A stretch of 64,000 nucleotides of DNA from NCBI GenBank assembly GCA_001314715.1, contig LJSV01000013.1, positions 1 through 64,000 on the forward strand, in the 5' to 3' direction. Positions 17,665-26,989 of the stretch are shown here, piece after piece. The notes beneath the pieces were generated by a model. The model ran no database searches, had not been told where the DNA came from, and saw nothing but the letters and a program-made list of their open reading frames with translations. A program made the position numbers and the translations under genes. Origin of the DNA: Rhodobacteraceae bacterium HLUCCA12 (GTDB lineage Bacteria > Pseudomonadota > Alphaproteobacteria > Rhodobacterales > Rhodobacteraceae). Each line of letters opens with the position of its first letter. Position 1 is the first letter of the stretch.

Positions 17665-20439
17665 ATGCGCGATGCCGCCCAGCCGCTGCCCGAAGATCAG
17701 GGGGGCGCGGACATGACCTTGACGCTGAGGCTGAATGGCGAAACCCGCCAAGCCAGCGTGGCGCCGCACCTGCGATTGAGCGCGGCGCTGCGTGGCGCGT
17801 TCGGTTGCGAAGGCGTCAAGGTCGGTTGCGATGCCGGGGATTGCGGGGCTTGCACCGTCCTGGTCGATGATGCGCCGGTTTGTGCCTGCATGATGCCGGC
17901 CGCCCAGGCAGAGGGCCGCGTGGTGGAAACGGTCGAGGCTTTGGCCGAGGGGGTGGGAACCCCCGGCCGTTTGCAACGGGCGTTTTTGCGCCACGGCGCC
18001 GCGCAATGCGGCATTTGCACGCCCGGCATGCTGATCTCGGCCGAGGCGCTGCTGCGCCGCAACCCGCAGCCGACGGAATCCGAAGTCGAAGAGGCGATAT
18101 CGGGCGTTTTGTGCCGCTGCACCGGCTATGCCAAGATCGTTCGCGCCATCGTCGATTGCGGCGAGGCATCCGCCCCGCCGCCCGACGGCGCGGTCGGTGC
18201 CCGGATCGAGCGGCTGGACGGGCTGCCGAAGGTGCTGGGCACGGATCGGTTCGGCGCCGACGACTGGCCGGCCGATACCCTGTTGGTGCGCCTGATTCGC
18301 AGCCCGCACCATCACGCGCGTTTCACGCTGGGCGATCTGGAAGCCTATCGCAGCAAGCACCCGGAACTGCGCGCCATCCTGACCGCGGCTGACATTCCTG
18401 GCCGGAACCTGCATGGCGTGATCGCGCCGCTGGCCGATCAGCCCGTCTTTGCCGAGGATGTCGTGCGCTTCAAGGGCGAGGCGGTGGCCGCCGTCGTCGG
18501 TCCGCGGCCGGTGGTCGAGGCGCTGGATCTGTCCGGTTTCCCGGTGGAATGGCATGAATGCGACGCGGCACTGGATATCGACGCCGCGCTGGACGAGGGC
18601 GCGCCGCAACTGCATGAGAACCGCGCCGGCAACGTGCTGGTCGAGGGGTTCGTGCGGCGCGGGGCGCCCGAAGACGCGCTCAAGGACGCGGCGGCGGTTG
18701 TCGAGGGCCGATTTTCCAGCGGTTTCGTCGAGCATGCCTATATCGAGCCCGAGGCCGGGTTCGCACACCGCGTCGGCGACCGGCTTGAGGTTTTCGCCTG
18801 CACCCAGGCCCCGCATATGGATCGCGACGACATGGCCCTGATCATGGGCCTGCCGGTCGATGCGATCCGCATTCTGCCCTCATCGGTCGGTGGCGGCTTC
18901 GGATCGAAGCTCGATCTGTCGGTGCAGCCCTATATCGGGCTGGCGGCATGGGTGACAGGTCAGCCCTGCGGCATGGTCTATACGCGCACCGAATCGATGC
19001 AATCCACGACCAAGCGCCATCCGTCACGGATCACGGCACGCATCGGCGCCGATGCCGATGGCACGCTGATCGGGATGGAGTTTCTGGGTCATTTCAACAC
19101 CGGGGCCTATGCCTCGTGGGGGCCGACGGTGGCCAACCGCGTGCCGGTTCACGCATCTGGCCCCTATGCACTGGCGCATTATCAGGCGCGATCGGTTGCG
19201 GTGCATACCCATTGCGCGCCCTCGGGCGCGTTCCGCGGGTTCGGTGTTCCGCAAAGTGCCGTCGCGCAGGAATGCCTGTTCGACGAACTGGCCGACGCGC
19301 TGGGCATGGACCGGCTGGATTTCCGTACCCGCAACGCGCTGGTGTCGGGCCAGGCCACGGTCACGGGGCAGGTCTTTTCACAAGGCGTGGGCATCCGGTC
19401 CTGTCTTGAAGCCCTGCGCGAGGACTGGGTTGCGCGCCGGGCCGAAGCTGCGGCCTTCAACGCCGAACAGCAGCGCATCGGCGGCCCCTTGCGCCGCGGG
19501 GTCGGGGTGGCCGGCATGTGGTATGGGTGTGGCAACACCTCGTTGCCCAATCCATCGACGATCCGCGTGGGGCTGAAAGCCGATGGCACCCTGGTTCTGC
19601 ATCAGGGGGCGGTGGATATCGGACAGGGGTCCAACACCGTCATCACCCAGATCTGCGCCGAGGCACTGGGATTGCCGGTTTCGGCCTTCACGCTGGTCGG
19701 TGCCGATACCGATGTGACGCCGGATGCAGGCAAGACATCGGCCTCGCGCCAGACCTTCGTATCGGGCGCGGCGTCGATGCGGGCGGGCGCGGCGCTGCGT
19801 GCGCTTATCCTGCGGCGCCTGAACGCGGGTGACGATGCGCAGTTGCGGCTTGACGGCGGCGTGATCTCGGCGGGTTCCGCGACGCTGGATCTGTCGGCCC
19901 TGTCCGAGGAGGCCAATGCCCTGGGCTATGTCCTGATGGCCGAGGAAACCTATGATCCGCCCACGAGCCCGCTGGATGAGAACGGCCAAGGCGAACCCTA
20001 TGCCGCCTATGGCTGGGGCGCGCATCTGGCCGATGTCGAGATCGATATCGAACTGGGCCTGATCCGTGTGCGCGATCTGGTTTGCGCCCATGATGTCGGT
20101 CGCGCGATCAACCCCACCTTGCTGGAAGGCCAGATCGAGGGCGGCTCGACCCAGGGCCTGGGCTTTGCCCTGATGGAAGAATTCATCCCCGGCCGCACGG
20201 AAAACCTGCACGATTACCTGATCCCCACCTCGGGCGATGTGCCGCGCGTGCGCTCGATCCTGATCGAGGATCCCGATGCCCACGGCCCGTTCGGGGCCAA
20301 GGGAATCGGCGAACAGGTTTTGATTCCAACTGCGCCGGCGGTGCTGAACGCGGTGCGCGATGCCACGGGCGCGCGCCTGCGCGATCTGCCCGCCACGCCC
20401 GACAAGGTGTTGCGCGCCATCAAGGAAGCGAAGAGCTGA
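17665..20439 (+). CDS. Fused [2Fe-2S] / molybdopterin subunit of a molybdenum hydroxylase (nicotinate dehydrogenase-like)
   Basis: The 924-residue protein joins two subunits that are usually separate. Residues about 17-165 carry a plant-type [2Fe-2S] site (Cys 55, 60, 63 and about 75) and a second four-Cys site (115, 118, 150, 152 in CGICTPG and LCRCTGYAK). From about residue 175 the molybdopterin domain follows, with [20 protein letters not shown] and the active-site Glu (residue 883) in GAKGIGEQ. Such enzymes hydroxylate N-heterocycles using water. The genes downstream make nicotinate to 6-hydroxynicotinate the best guess. The substrate is inferred and the enzyme class is certain. Confidence 0.88.
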   Translation: MRDAAQPLPEDQGGADMTLTLRLNGETRQASVAPHLRLSAALRGAFGCEGVKVGCDAGDCGACTVLVDDAPVCACMMPAAQAEGRVVETVEALAEGVGTPGRLQRAFLRHGAAQCGICTPGMLISAEALLRRNPQPTESEVEEAISGVLCRCTGYAKIVRAIVDCGEASAPPPDGAVGARIERLDGLPKVLGTDRFGADDWPADTLLVRLIRSPHHHARFTLGDLEAYRSKHPELRAILTAADIPGRNLHGVIAPLADQPVFAEDVVRFKGEAVAAVVGPRPVVEALDLSGFPVEWHECDAALDIDAALDEGAPQLHENRAGNVLVEGFVRRGAPEDALKDAAAVVEGRFSSGFVEHAYIEPEAGFAHRVGDRLEVFACTQAPHMDRDDMALIMGLPVDAIRILPSSVGGGFGSKLDLSVQPYIGLAAWVTGQPCGMVYTRTESMQSTTKRHPSRITARIGADADGTLIGMEFLGHFNTGAYASWGPTVANRVPVHASGPYALAHYQARSVAVHTHCAPSGAFRGFGVPQSAVAQECLFDELADALGMDRLDFRTRNALVSGQATVTGQVFSQGVGIRSCLEALREDWVARRAEAAAFNAEQQRIGGPLRRGVGVAGMWYGCGNTSLPNPSTIRVGLKADGTLVLHQGAVDIGQGSNTVITQICAEALGLPVSAFTLVGADTDVTPDAGKTSASRQTFVSGAASMRAGAALRALILRRLNAGDDAQLRLDGGVISAGSATLDLSALSEEANALGYVLMAEETYDPPTSPLDENGQGEPYAAYGWGAHLADVEIDIELGLIRVRDLVCAHDVGRAINPTLLEGQIEGGSTQGLGFALMEEFIPGRTENLHDYLIPTSGDVPRVRSILIEDPDAHGPFGAKGIGEQVLIPTAPAVLNAVRDATGARLRDLPATPDKVLRAIKEAKS

Positions 20440-20443
20440 CACC

Positions 20444-21964
20444 ATGACCGATGAAACCGCCACCACGATGCCACCCGCAACGCCGCGCCCGCGGCGCGAG
20501 AAGCCCGCCAAGATCCGCTGCGATGCCTGCCCGGTGCTGTGCTATATCGCCGAAGGCCGGGCCGGCGCCTGCGACCGATACGCCAATGTCGAGGGCGTTT
20601 TGACCCGCGTCGATCCGTTGGTGATCCTGGATCGCACGGTGCAATCGGGCGGCGAGCTTGTCAGTTTTCTGGACAAGGAACGCGAATGGGAAGGCGATAT
20701 CGTCCAGCCCCCCGCGCGTTTCGTCACCGCCGTTGGTGCGGGCACCACTTATCCCGATTACAAGCCCGCGCCCTTCATCGTCTCCAGCCAGATGGACGGT
20801 GTCGATATGGTGACGGTGGTGACGGAAGGGATCTTTTCCTATTGCGGGGTCAAGCTCAAGATCGACACCGACCGGCACCTCGGCAACGAGACCGCGACCG
20901 TGCGGTATCGCGGCGAACCCGTGGGCCATGTCACCACCGGCGAATACGGCAGCCAGATGATGAGCCTTGGCGGCGTGCATCATCTGACCGGCGGATCGAA
21001 AAAGGAAGGCCGCGCAACCTGCGACGCGCTGCTGAACCTGTGCAATCGCCAGCCGGTCGAACTGACCATCGACGACGGGGTCAGCATCGTGGTCGAGGCC
21101 GGCAAGGCGCCGGTGATCGACGGCCAGCGCGAGGAACGCATGCGCGTTGGCTGCGGCTCGGCCGCGATCGGCATGTTCGCGCAGCAATGGTTCCGCCATG
21201 TCGATGAGGTCGTCGTGGTCGACGATCACATTACCGGCGTGCTGTCCGAACATCAGGCCGGCAAGCTGCTGGACGTTCCGCCGACCGGCATCAAGATCAA
21301 GGGACACAAAAGCACGCCGGGCCGCTATTTCCGCGTGGCCGAACCCGGCCAGGGCTGGGGCGGCACGAATATCGAGGACCCCCTGACCATCATCGACCGG
21401 TTCGACACCAAGGTCGCTTGGCCGGGGCTGAAGATGTTGATGGTGTCCACCACCGGTGATCATTCTGCCTATTTCGTTCTCGACGATGACCTGAACCCGG
21501 TGCCGACCGAAATGCCCGAAGCGGTGCGCGACTCGGTGCTCAGGGTGCAGGAAAACTGCGAACCCGCGCTTTGCTCGGTCGTCTTTATCGGCGGCGCGGG
21601 CGGATCGTTGCGCGCGGGCGTGACCGAGAATCCGGTCAAGCTGACGCGATCGGTGCGCGACATGCTGACCTATGTCACCTCGGGCGGCGCGGCGGTCTAT
21701 ATCTGGCCCGGCGGCGGCATCACCTATATGGTCGATGTCACGCAGATGCCCGAAAATTCGTTCGGCTATGTGCCCACGCCCGCGCTGGTCGCGCCCATCG
21801 AATTCACCATGCGGCTGGGCGATTACGAGGCGCTGGGCGGGCACATGGCCTCGATCCGGCCGCTTGAGGAACTTGGTGGGCTCGGCCATCGCACGACCCG
21901 TGAGGCCGAGCAGGGGCATTGGCCGGTTCTACCGCATCACTTCAGCTGGAACCGCAAGACGTGA
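20444..21964 (+). CDS. 6-hydroxynicotinate reductase-like iron-sulfur protein
   Basis: This 506-residue protein has an N-terminal CDACPVLC with a further Cys about ten residues on (Cys 26, 29, 33, 43), which looks like a [4Fe-4S] site. Gly-rich stretches such as GGVHHLTGGSKKEG and YIWPGGGITYMVD follow. It matches my knowledge of the 6-hydroxynicotinate reductase family (Hnr of Eubacterium barkeri), which reduces 6-hydroxynicotinate to 1,4,5,6-tetrahydro-6-oxonicotinate with ferredoxin. The segment LRAGVTENP with Thr 394 loosely resembles a flavinylation site. It lies 4 bp behind the hydroxylase gene and overlaps the UPF0280 gene. Confidence 0.78.
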   Translation: MTDETATTMPPATPRPRREKPAKIRCDACPVLCYIAEGRAGACDRYANVEGVLTRVDPLVILDRTVQSGGELVSFLDKEREWEGDIVQPPARFVTAVGAGTTYPDYKPAPFIVSSQMDGVDMVTVVTEGIFSYCGVKLKIDTDRHLGNETATVRYRGEPVGHVTTGEYGSQMMSLGGVHHLTGGSKKEGRATCDALLNLCNRQPVELTIDDGVSIVVEAGKAPVIDGQREERMRVGCGSAAIGMFAQQWFRHVDEVVVVDDHITGVLSEHQAGKLLDVPPTGIKIKGHKSTPGRYFRVAEPGQGWGGTNIEDPLTIIDRFDTKVAWPGLKMLMVSTTGDHSAYFVLDDDLNPVPTEMPEAVRDSVLRVQENCEPALCSVVFIGGAGGSLRAGVTENPVKLTRSVRDMLTYVTSGGAAVYIWPGGGITYMVDVTQMPENSFGYVPTPALVAPIEFTMRLGDYEALGGHMASIRPLEELGGLGHRTTREAEQGHWPVLPHHFSWNRKT

Positions 21965-22854
21965 GCGCGGGGCCCCACCATCGCCTGCTGCCTGACGGGC
22001 ACAGGCTGCATCTGGGTCACGGCCCGATCGACCTGATCATTCAGGCCGACGGGCCGGCGGATGCGGTGGCGATGGCCTATCGGCATGCCGTCGCGCGCTT
22101 TGACGGATTGCTTGAGGAACTGGTGTCGGAACTGGCGCTGTTGCGTCAGCCGGTGCGCGGTTCGGAATGCCCTGTCCATGGGCCGATTGCGCGGCGCATG
22201 TGGCAAGCGGCCAGCCGCTTTCAGCCTGCATTCGTCACGCCCATGGCCAGCGTTGCCGGCGCGGTTGCCGAGGCGGTTCTGGCGGCGCTGGTGCAGGTGC
22301 CGGGGCTGGAACGGGCCTCGGTCAATAATGGCGGCGACATCGCGCTTTATCTTGCGCCCGGCGCGCGGGCCTGGCGGTTGGGCGTGGTGGTTGATCCGCA
22401 CGATCCGGCATCCCCCGGCGCATTGCAGATCGAGGCTGATGACCCGGCCCGAGGCGTGGCCACCAGCGGCGCAAAAGGGCGCAGCCATTCGCTGGGAATT
22501 GCCGACAGCGTGACGGTCATTGCCGCCGATGCGCCAACCGCCGATGTTGCCGCGACCTTGCTGGCGAATGCGGTCGATCTGCCCGACCATCCGGCGATCG
22601 AACGCGAACCGGCAGAGGCGCTTTCGCCCGATAGCGATCTTGGCAATTGCCCGGTTACCGTGCATGTCGGCGCGCTGAACGATGACGCGGTTGCCACCGC
22701 GCTGAATGCGGGCGAAAGTGCCGCCGAGGCCATGCTTGCCGCGGACCGTATCCTGGGGGCTGTTCTGGTCCTGCGTGGCATGGTGCGGCTGGTGGGTGCG
22801 GTGCCCCTTATGAAACCATCTGAAAATACGAACGGAAAGTTGCTCCATGTCTGA
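21961..22854 (+). CDS. UPF0280 family protein (ApbE superfamily)
   Basis: The 297-residue protein begins at a GTG overlapping the stop of the preceding gene (GTGA at 21961). A TTG at 21919 is the other candidate. Features shared with ApbE-type FAD:protein FMN transferases include SVNNGGDIALYL, GVATSGAKGRSHSLG and the helix SVAGAVAEAVLAAL. The superfamily link is established knowledge. A role in attaching flavin to the adjacent reductase is inference from gene order. Confidence 0.8.
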   Translation: MSAGPHHRLLPDGHRLHLGHGPIDLIIQADGPADAVAMAYRHAVARFDGLLEELVSELALLRQPVRGSECPVHGPIARRMWQAASRFQPAFVTPMASVAGAVAEAVLAALVQVPGLERASVNNGGDIALYLAPGARAWRLGVVVDPHDPASPGALQIEADDPARGVATSGAKGRSHSLGIADSVTVIAADAPTADVAATLLANAVDLPDHPAIEREPAEALSPDSDLGNCPVTVHVGALNDDAVATALNAGESAAEAMLAADRILGAVLVLRGMVRLVGAVPLMKPSENTNGKLLHV

Positions 22855-23431
22855 TGTCAAGCTTCGCAAGCAGGCGATCTTCAGCGAAGAAATCTTTCAC
22901 GAGGGCGGTCCGGCGCCGTCCGTGCCCCTGCGCCGCGTGGCCATGGTCAGCGTGATCGAGAACCCGTTTGCAGGCCGGTATGAGCCTGACATCCAGGGGT
23001 TCATGAAAACCCTTGAACCGCTTGGCCTGTCCATGGCGAAACGCATGATTGCCGAGCTGGGTGGCGACCCATCGGTGGTCGAAGGATACGGCAAGGGCGC
23101 GATCGTCGGCGCGGCGGGCGAGCTGGAGCACGGCGCGCTGTGGCATGTGCCGGGCGGGTATGCGATGCGCGAGACCCTGGGCGATGCCAAGGCAATCGTG
23201 CCGTCCACGAAAAAGGTTGGCGGTGTCGGAACACGACTGGATGTGCCGGTCACGCATGTGAACGCCTCCTATGTGCGCAGCCATTTCGACGCCATGGAGG
23301 TGGGGCTGAACGATGCGCCCCGTGCCAATGAGATCGCGCTGATCCTGGTCATGACGACCGGGGCACGTATCCATGCCCGCGTCGGCGGGCTGGACAAAAA
23401 GGATATCGTGGGCAACGACGGTCTGCGATAA
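22847..23431 (+). CDS. Amino acid synthesis family protein (DUF1185), copy 1
   Basis: This 194-residue protein of the AA_synth/DUF1185 family has ENPFAGRYEPDI, GKGAIVGAAGELEHG, VPSTKKVGG and SYVRSHFDAMEVGLNDAPR, and ends IVGNDGLR. It overlaps the UPF0280 gene by 8 bp. A paralogue at 26990 shares the same motifs and the same terminal IVG-DGLR. The family name is historical and its reaction is not established. Here it is tied to heterocycle breakdown, so a ring-opening or hydrolytic accessory role is possible. Confidence 0.85.
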   Translation: MSDVKLRKQAIFSEEIFHEGGPAPSVPLRRVAMVSVIENPFAGRYEPDIQGFMKTLEPLGLSMAKRMIAELGGDPSVVEGYGKGAIVGAAGELEHGALWHVPGGYAMRETLGDAKAIVPSTKKVGGVGTRLDVPVTHVNASYVRSHFDAMEVGLNDAPRANEIALILVMTTGARIHARVGGLDKKDIVGNDGLR

Positions 23432-23500
23432 GAGCGGGCAACCCTGCGGAAGCCCGGACTGGCCCGGCAAAACGGGCAAAGTTCAACAAGGAGACGAGGA

Positions 23501-24478
23501 ATGAACCTGAAGACTGTGTTGGCCGTGGTGGCAGGGGTCGGATTCGCGATTCCGGTTGCCGCGCAAGAGCGCGAATTCCGGCTGGGGCTGATCACGCCGC
23601 CGGTCCATGTCTGGAACCAGGAGGTGGAGGCGCTCAACGAAACCCTGCAAGAGGAATCAGACGGGCGCTTTTCGATCGCGGCGTTCCCGTCGGGGCAGTT
23701 GGGCAACGAGGCGACGATGTTGCAGCAGTTGCAGACCGGCGCGCTGGACATGGCCTGGCTGACCACCGCCGAAGTCACCACCCGCGTGCCCGACATGGCC
23801 GCGCTGCATGCGCCGTTCCTTGTCGACAACATCGCCGATGCCGCGCGTGTGCTGCGTTCGGAACCCGCGCGCGAGATTCTGGACGGCCTGCCGCGCGCCA
23901 CCGGAACGGTGGGCGTGTGCTATGCCATGACCGGCATGCGCCAGCTGATGACGCGCGAGCCGGTCGAATCGGCCGACGATCTCGACGGGATGCGCTTTCG
24001 CATCACGCCTGCCCCCGCGATCCGGACCTTCTTTGAAATGTTCGGGGCGGCGCCTGCACCGATGCCCCTGACCCAGGTCTATGACGCCCTGGCCAACGGC
24101 CAGATCGACGCCATCGACATGGATTTCGAGTCGATCATCAACTTCCGTTACTATGAACACGCCCCCAACATGATGGTGACGAACCACCATATGTTCGGCA
24201 TGGTGGCGCTGGTTTCGGCGCGCGTCTGGGCCGATCTGAGCGAGGAGGACCGCACCATGATCGGCGACGCGATCCAGACGCATTGCGACCGCACCATCGA
24301 CCGTTTCGTCGAGGAAGAGGACGGCAAGCTGGAACGCCTGCGCGAGGAAGACGATATCGAGATCACCGATGATGTCGGACCCGAGTTCTTTGGCGATATC
24401 GTCGAACGCTGGGATGCCGAATGGGCCGAGCAGACCCCCTATGTCGCGCGTCTGCGCGAACTGGTCGCCGAGTTCTGA
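23501..24478 (+). CDS. dctP: TRAP transporter substrate-binding protein (DctP), system 2
   Basis: This 325-residue periplasmic protein follows AAGGAGACGAGG and has a signal peptide ending PVAAQE. DctP motifs include LGNEATMLQQLQTGALDMAW, the substrate Arg in GMRFRITPAP and NGQIDAIDMDFESI. It is part of the nicotinate-like operon, so its ligand is probably the pathway substrate or a related pyridine carboxylate. A strong hairpin separates it from dctQ, as often seen where the binding protein is made in excess. Confidence 0.88.
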   Translation: MNLKTVLAVVAGVGFAIPVAAQEREFRLGLITPPVHVWNQEVEALNETLQEESDGRFSIAAFPSGQLGNEATMLQQLQTGALDMAWLTTAEVTTRVPDMAALHAPFLVDNIADAARVLRSEPAREILDGLPRATGTVGVCYAMTGMRQLMTREPVESADDLDGMRFRITPAPAIRTFFEMFGAAPAPMPLTQVYDALANGQIDAIDMDFESIINFRYYEHAPNMMVTNHHMFGMVALVSARVWADLSEEDRTMIGDAIQTHCDRTIDRFVEEEDGKLERLREEDDIEITDDVGPEFFGDIVERWDAEWAEQTPYVARLRELVAEF

Positions 24479-24489
24479 GGCGCTGATAC

Positions 24490-24516
24490 GCGTGGCACGG
24501 CCTGCCCGTGCCACGC
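24490..24516 (+). terminator. Intra-operon terminator/attenuator between dctP and dctQ
   Basis: GCGTGGCACGG and CCGTGCCACGC form a perfect 11-bp stem with loop CCTGC, followed by CCTTTTC. It begins 12 bp after the dctP stop. It would let some transcripts continue into dctQM while most end after dctP. Confidence 0.7.
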
Positions 24517-24557
24517 CCTTTTCGAAACCCACGATTCCCCGCCGGGCGGAGGATAGG

Positions 24558-25139
24558 ATGCCCCTTATCAGATTGTTGCGCCGTCTGTCGGACGCGCTGG
24601 CAGTTTTGGAGCGGTTCATTCTGAGCGTGCTGATCGCCCTTTTGGCGGTTTTCGTCCTGATGAATGTCAGCTTTCGCCTTTTCGACATCACCCTGGCCTG
24701 GGCCGACGAACTCGCGATCCTGGCGATGACTCTGTCGGGTTTCATCGGCGCCTCGTTGATGTTGCGGGCCCGCACGGACCCGGCGGTTCTGCTGCTGCAT
24801 GAGGTGTCATCGCCCGGCGTTGTGCGGGTGTTGCGCATGATCATCTCGGCCTTGGCCACGGGATTCGGCATGGTTCTGCTCTGGCTGTGCTGGCGCTGGT
24901 TCAACCTGCCGGGGCTGGCCGATGCCGGTTTCGATGTCGGCGAATTCGAGATGAGCACCTTCAACTATCTCTATACCGAACAGACGCCGGTGCTGGGCTG
25001 GCCGTATTTCTGGTTCTTCCTGATCATGCCGTGGTTTGCAGTGACGCTGACGGTGCATGCCCTGACCAATCTGGTCGAGGATCTGGGCCTGATCGAGCCG
25101 CGCCCGATGGCGCAGGAATTTGCCAAGAGCGAGGGATGA
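24558..25139 (+). CDS. dctQ: TRAP transporter small membrane subunit (DctQ), system 2
   Basis: This 193-residue protein starts at 24558 after GGAGGATAGG. It has four membrane helices and the DctQ-type WADELAILAMTLSGFIGASL segment. The loop between helices 3 and 4 is longer than usual (FDVGEFEMSTFNYLYTEQ region). It is followed four bases later by dctM. Confidence 0.87.
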   Translation: MPLIRLLRRLSDALAVLERFILSVLIALLAVFVLMNVSFRLFDITLAWADELAILAMTLSGFIGASLMLRARTDPAVLLLHEVSSPGVVRVLRMIISALATGFGMVLLWLCWRWFNLPGLADAGFDVGEFEMSTFNYLYTEQTPVLGWPYFWFFLIMPWFAVTLTVHALTNLVEDLGLIEPRPMAQEFAKSEG

Positions 25140-25143
25140 GCCG

Positions 25144-26409
25144 ATGACGACACTTGCCTTCCTTCTCTTGCTGGTCGTCGGCCTGCCGATCGGGTTGATC
25201 CTCTGTGTCGCCGCGCTGGTTTTCATTTTCGAGACCAACAACCCGTTGCTGCTGGACAGCTATCCGCTGAAACTGTTCTCGTCGCTCGACAATTTCGGCC
25301 TTCTGGCGATCCCGCTGTTCATTCTGATCGGCGAATTGATGAACGGGGCCGGGATCACCACGCGCCTGGTGCGCCTGGCGGCGGCATTTGTCGGGGCGCT
25401 CAAGGGCGGGCTGGCGTATATCAACCTGCTGGCCAACATGATGGTGGCCTCGATCCTGGGCTCGGCCACGGCGCAGATCGCGATGATGAGCCAGGTGATG
25501 GTGCCGGAAATGCAGCGTGCAGGCTATGACCGGGGCTATGCGGCCGGCCTGACCGCCTTTGGCGGGCTGCTGGGACCGATCATCCCGCCCTCGATCGTGT
25601 TCGTGGTCTATGCGGTTCTGGCGCAGGTGGCCGTGCGGGACATGCTGATCGCAGGCATTCTGCCGGGAATCTTGCTGACCAGCCTTTTCGTTCTGACCGT
25701 TGCCGCGCTCGGCTGGCGCTACAACTATCCGCGCGGCGAAAGCCTGAGTTGGGCCGCAAGGTTCGCAGCGCTTCGCGATGCCCTGCCGATGCTGAGCATC
25801 CCCGTGGTGATCATCGGCACGATCATCGGTGGTTTCGGCTCGCCAACCGAGGCGGCGGCGATCGGCGCCGTGGTCGCCATGCTGATTGGCATGTTCTATA
25901 CCCGCACGCTCACGCTGCGCGACTTTCCGATGATCCTGTTGCGCACCGGGCTGAACAGCGCGCTGGTGCTGTTTCTGGTGGCGGCGGCGGGCGTATTTTC
26001 CTGGGTTCTGATCTTCGGTCAGGTGCCGCAGACGGCGGCCGCCTGGATCGAGTCGGTGGCAACGACGCCCACCACCTTCATGTTGCTGGTGCTGGTCTTG
26101 CTGTTGCTGGTGGGTACGGTGATCGACGGCATTCCGGGGCTGATCATGGTCGTGCCGATCCTGCTGCCGATCGCGACCGAGGTGTATGGCATTGACCCGC
26201 TGCATTTCGGTGTCGTGGTGTCGGTGAACCTGATCCTGGGCCTGTTGTCGCCCCCGGTGGGAATCGGTCTCTATGTCGCGGCGTCGATCAGCAAGGTCAG
26301 CGCGATGCGTGTCTTCTGGGTCGCGATCCCGTTCTTCATCGTGGCCTGTATTGCCCTGGTGATCCTGGCGCTGGTGCCCTGGTTGAGCCTTGCACTGATC
26401 GGTGACTGA
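25144..26409 (+). CDS. dctM: TRAP transporter large permease subunit (DctM), system 2
   Basis: The 421-residue multi-helix permease has family signatures DNFGLLAIPLFILIGELM, ASILGSATAQIAMMSQVMVP, IIPPSIVFVVYA, GGFGSPTEAAAIG and LLSPPVGIGLYV. The start is 25144, not the in-frame 25120. It is the last gene of the rightward half of the cluster and is followed by a hairpin at 26426. Confidence 0.93.
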   Translation: MTTLAFLLLLVVGLPIGLILCVAALVFIFETNNPLLLDSYPLKLFSSLDNFGLLAIPLFILIGELMNGAGITTRLVRLAAAFVGALKGGLAYINLLANMMVASILGSATAQIAMMSQVMVPEMQRAGYDRGYAAGLTAFGGLLGPIIPPSIVFVVYAVLAQVAVRDMLIAGILPGILLTSLFVLTVAALGWRYNYPRGESLSWAARFAALRDALPMLSIPVVIIGTIIGGFGSPTEAAAIGAVVAMLIGMFYTRTLTLRDFPMILLRTGLNSALVLFLVAAAGVFSWVLIFGQVPQTAAAWIESVATTPTTFMLLVLVLLLLVGTVIDGIPGLIMVVPILLPIATEVYGIDPLHFGVVVSVNLILGLLSPPVGIGLYVAASISKVSAMRVFWVAIPFFIVACIALVILALVPWLSLALIGD

Positions 26410-26425
26410 CCCTTGCGTCCACCCG

Positions 26426-26447
26426 GCAGGGCCGGGTTCGGCCCTGC
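26426..26447. terminator. Hairpin between convergent dctM and marR
   Basis: GCAGGGCCG-GGTT-CGGCCCTGC is a perfect 9-bp stem with a 4-nt loop, 16 bp after the dctM stop. The T-tract is poor on both strands. It probably ends transcripts from one or both sides. Confidence 0.5.
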
Positions 26448-26506
26448 GACCCTGATGGGAATACCTGATCGGAGATGACCGAACGGCACATTGGGCCGCC
26501 GTGGTG

Positions 26507-26974
26507 TCAACCGATCTTTCGCAGCAGTCGAACCAATGTTGCCTGTTCGCTGCGCGTCAGTGGCGCCAGCGTCAGGCGCGTGATCTCCTGCGCCAGGGGC
26601 AGAACGCGATTGGTCACGCGCTCGCCTTCCGGGGTCAGGTGGACAAGATGCATCCGGTTGTCGTCAGGCGAGGGTTTCTTGTCGATCAGGCCGCGTTGGT
26701 GCAACCGTTTCACCACGCCGTTGATGGTCGAATTATCCATCGCCGTCTGCCGCCCCAACGAGTTCTGCGAACAGGGGCCGACCTCGACGAGTTTCGACAG
26801 GGTGGCGAATTGCTGGGCCGTCAAGCCCTCGGACATATGGGCGGAAAAGATGCTGAGATGTCTTTGCTGCGCCTTTCGCAGCAGGAAGCCGACCTGGCTG
26901 TCCAGTACATAACGCCGCCGCCCGCGGCGGGCGGGCGGCGTGTCGATCGGGTCGGTATCGTCAGGGCTATCCAA
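26507..26974 (-). CDS. MarR family transcriptional regulator
   Basis: The 155-residue winged-helix repressor has LTAQQFATLSKLVEVGPCSQ, SLGRQTAMDNSTINGVVKRL and the wing KPSPDDNRMHLVHLTPEG. The start is TTG at 26974 with GGAG ten bases upstream; no ATG or GTG fits. It is the last gene of the leftward operon tctCBA-ena-AA_synth-marR, so it probably controls the cluster and responds to a pyridine carboxylate or intermediate (inference). Confidence 0.88.
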   Translation of the reverse strand: MDSPDDTDPIDTPPARRGRRRYVLDSQVGFLLRKAQQRHLSIFSAHMSEGLTAQQFATLSKLVEVGPCSQNSLGRQTAMDNSTINGVVKRLHQRGLIDKKPSPDDNRMHLVHLTPEGERVTNRVLPLAQEITRLTLAPLTRSEQATLVRLLRKIG

Positions 26975-26989
26975 CCGCAGCTCCGTGCT

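Noticed and set aside
15710-20439. Purine (xanthine) catabolism as the function of the molybdenum hydroxylase
   Set aside because: No xdhC, guanine deaminase, uricase or allantoin gene is nearby, while reductase and enamidase genes point to pyridine carboxylates.
20420-21919. A 499-residue minus-strand frame opposite the reductase gene
   Set aside because: The plus-strand frame carries the iron-sulfur motif and operon overlaps; the minus frame has no domain and no ribosome site.
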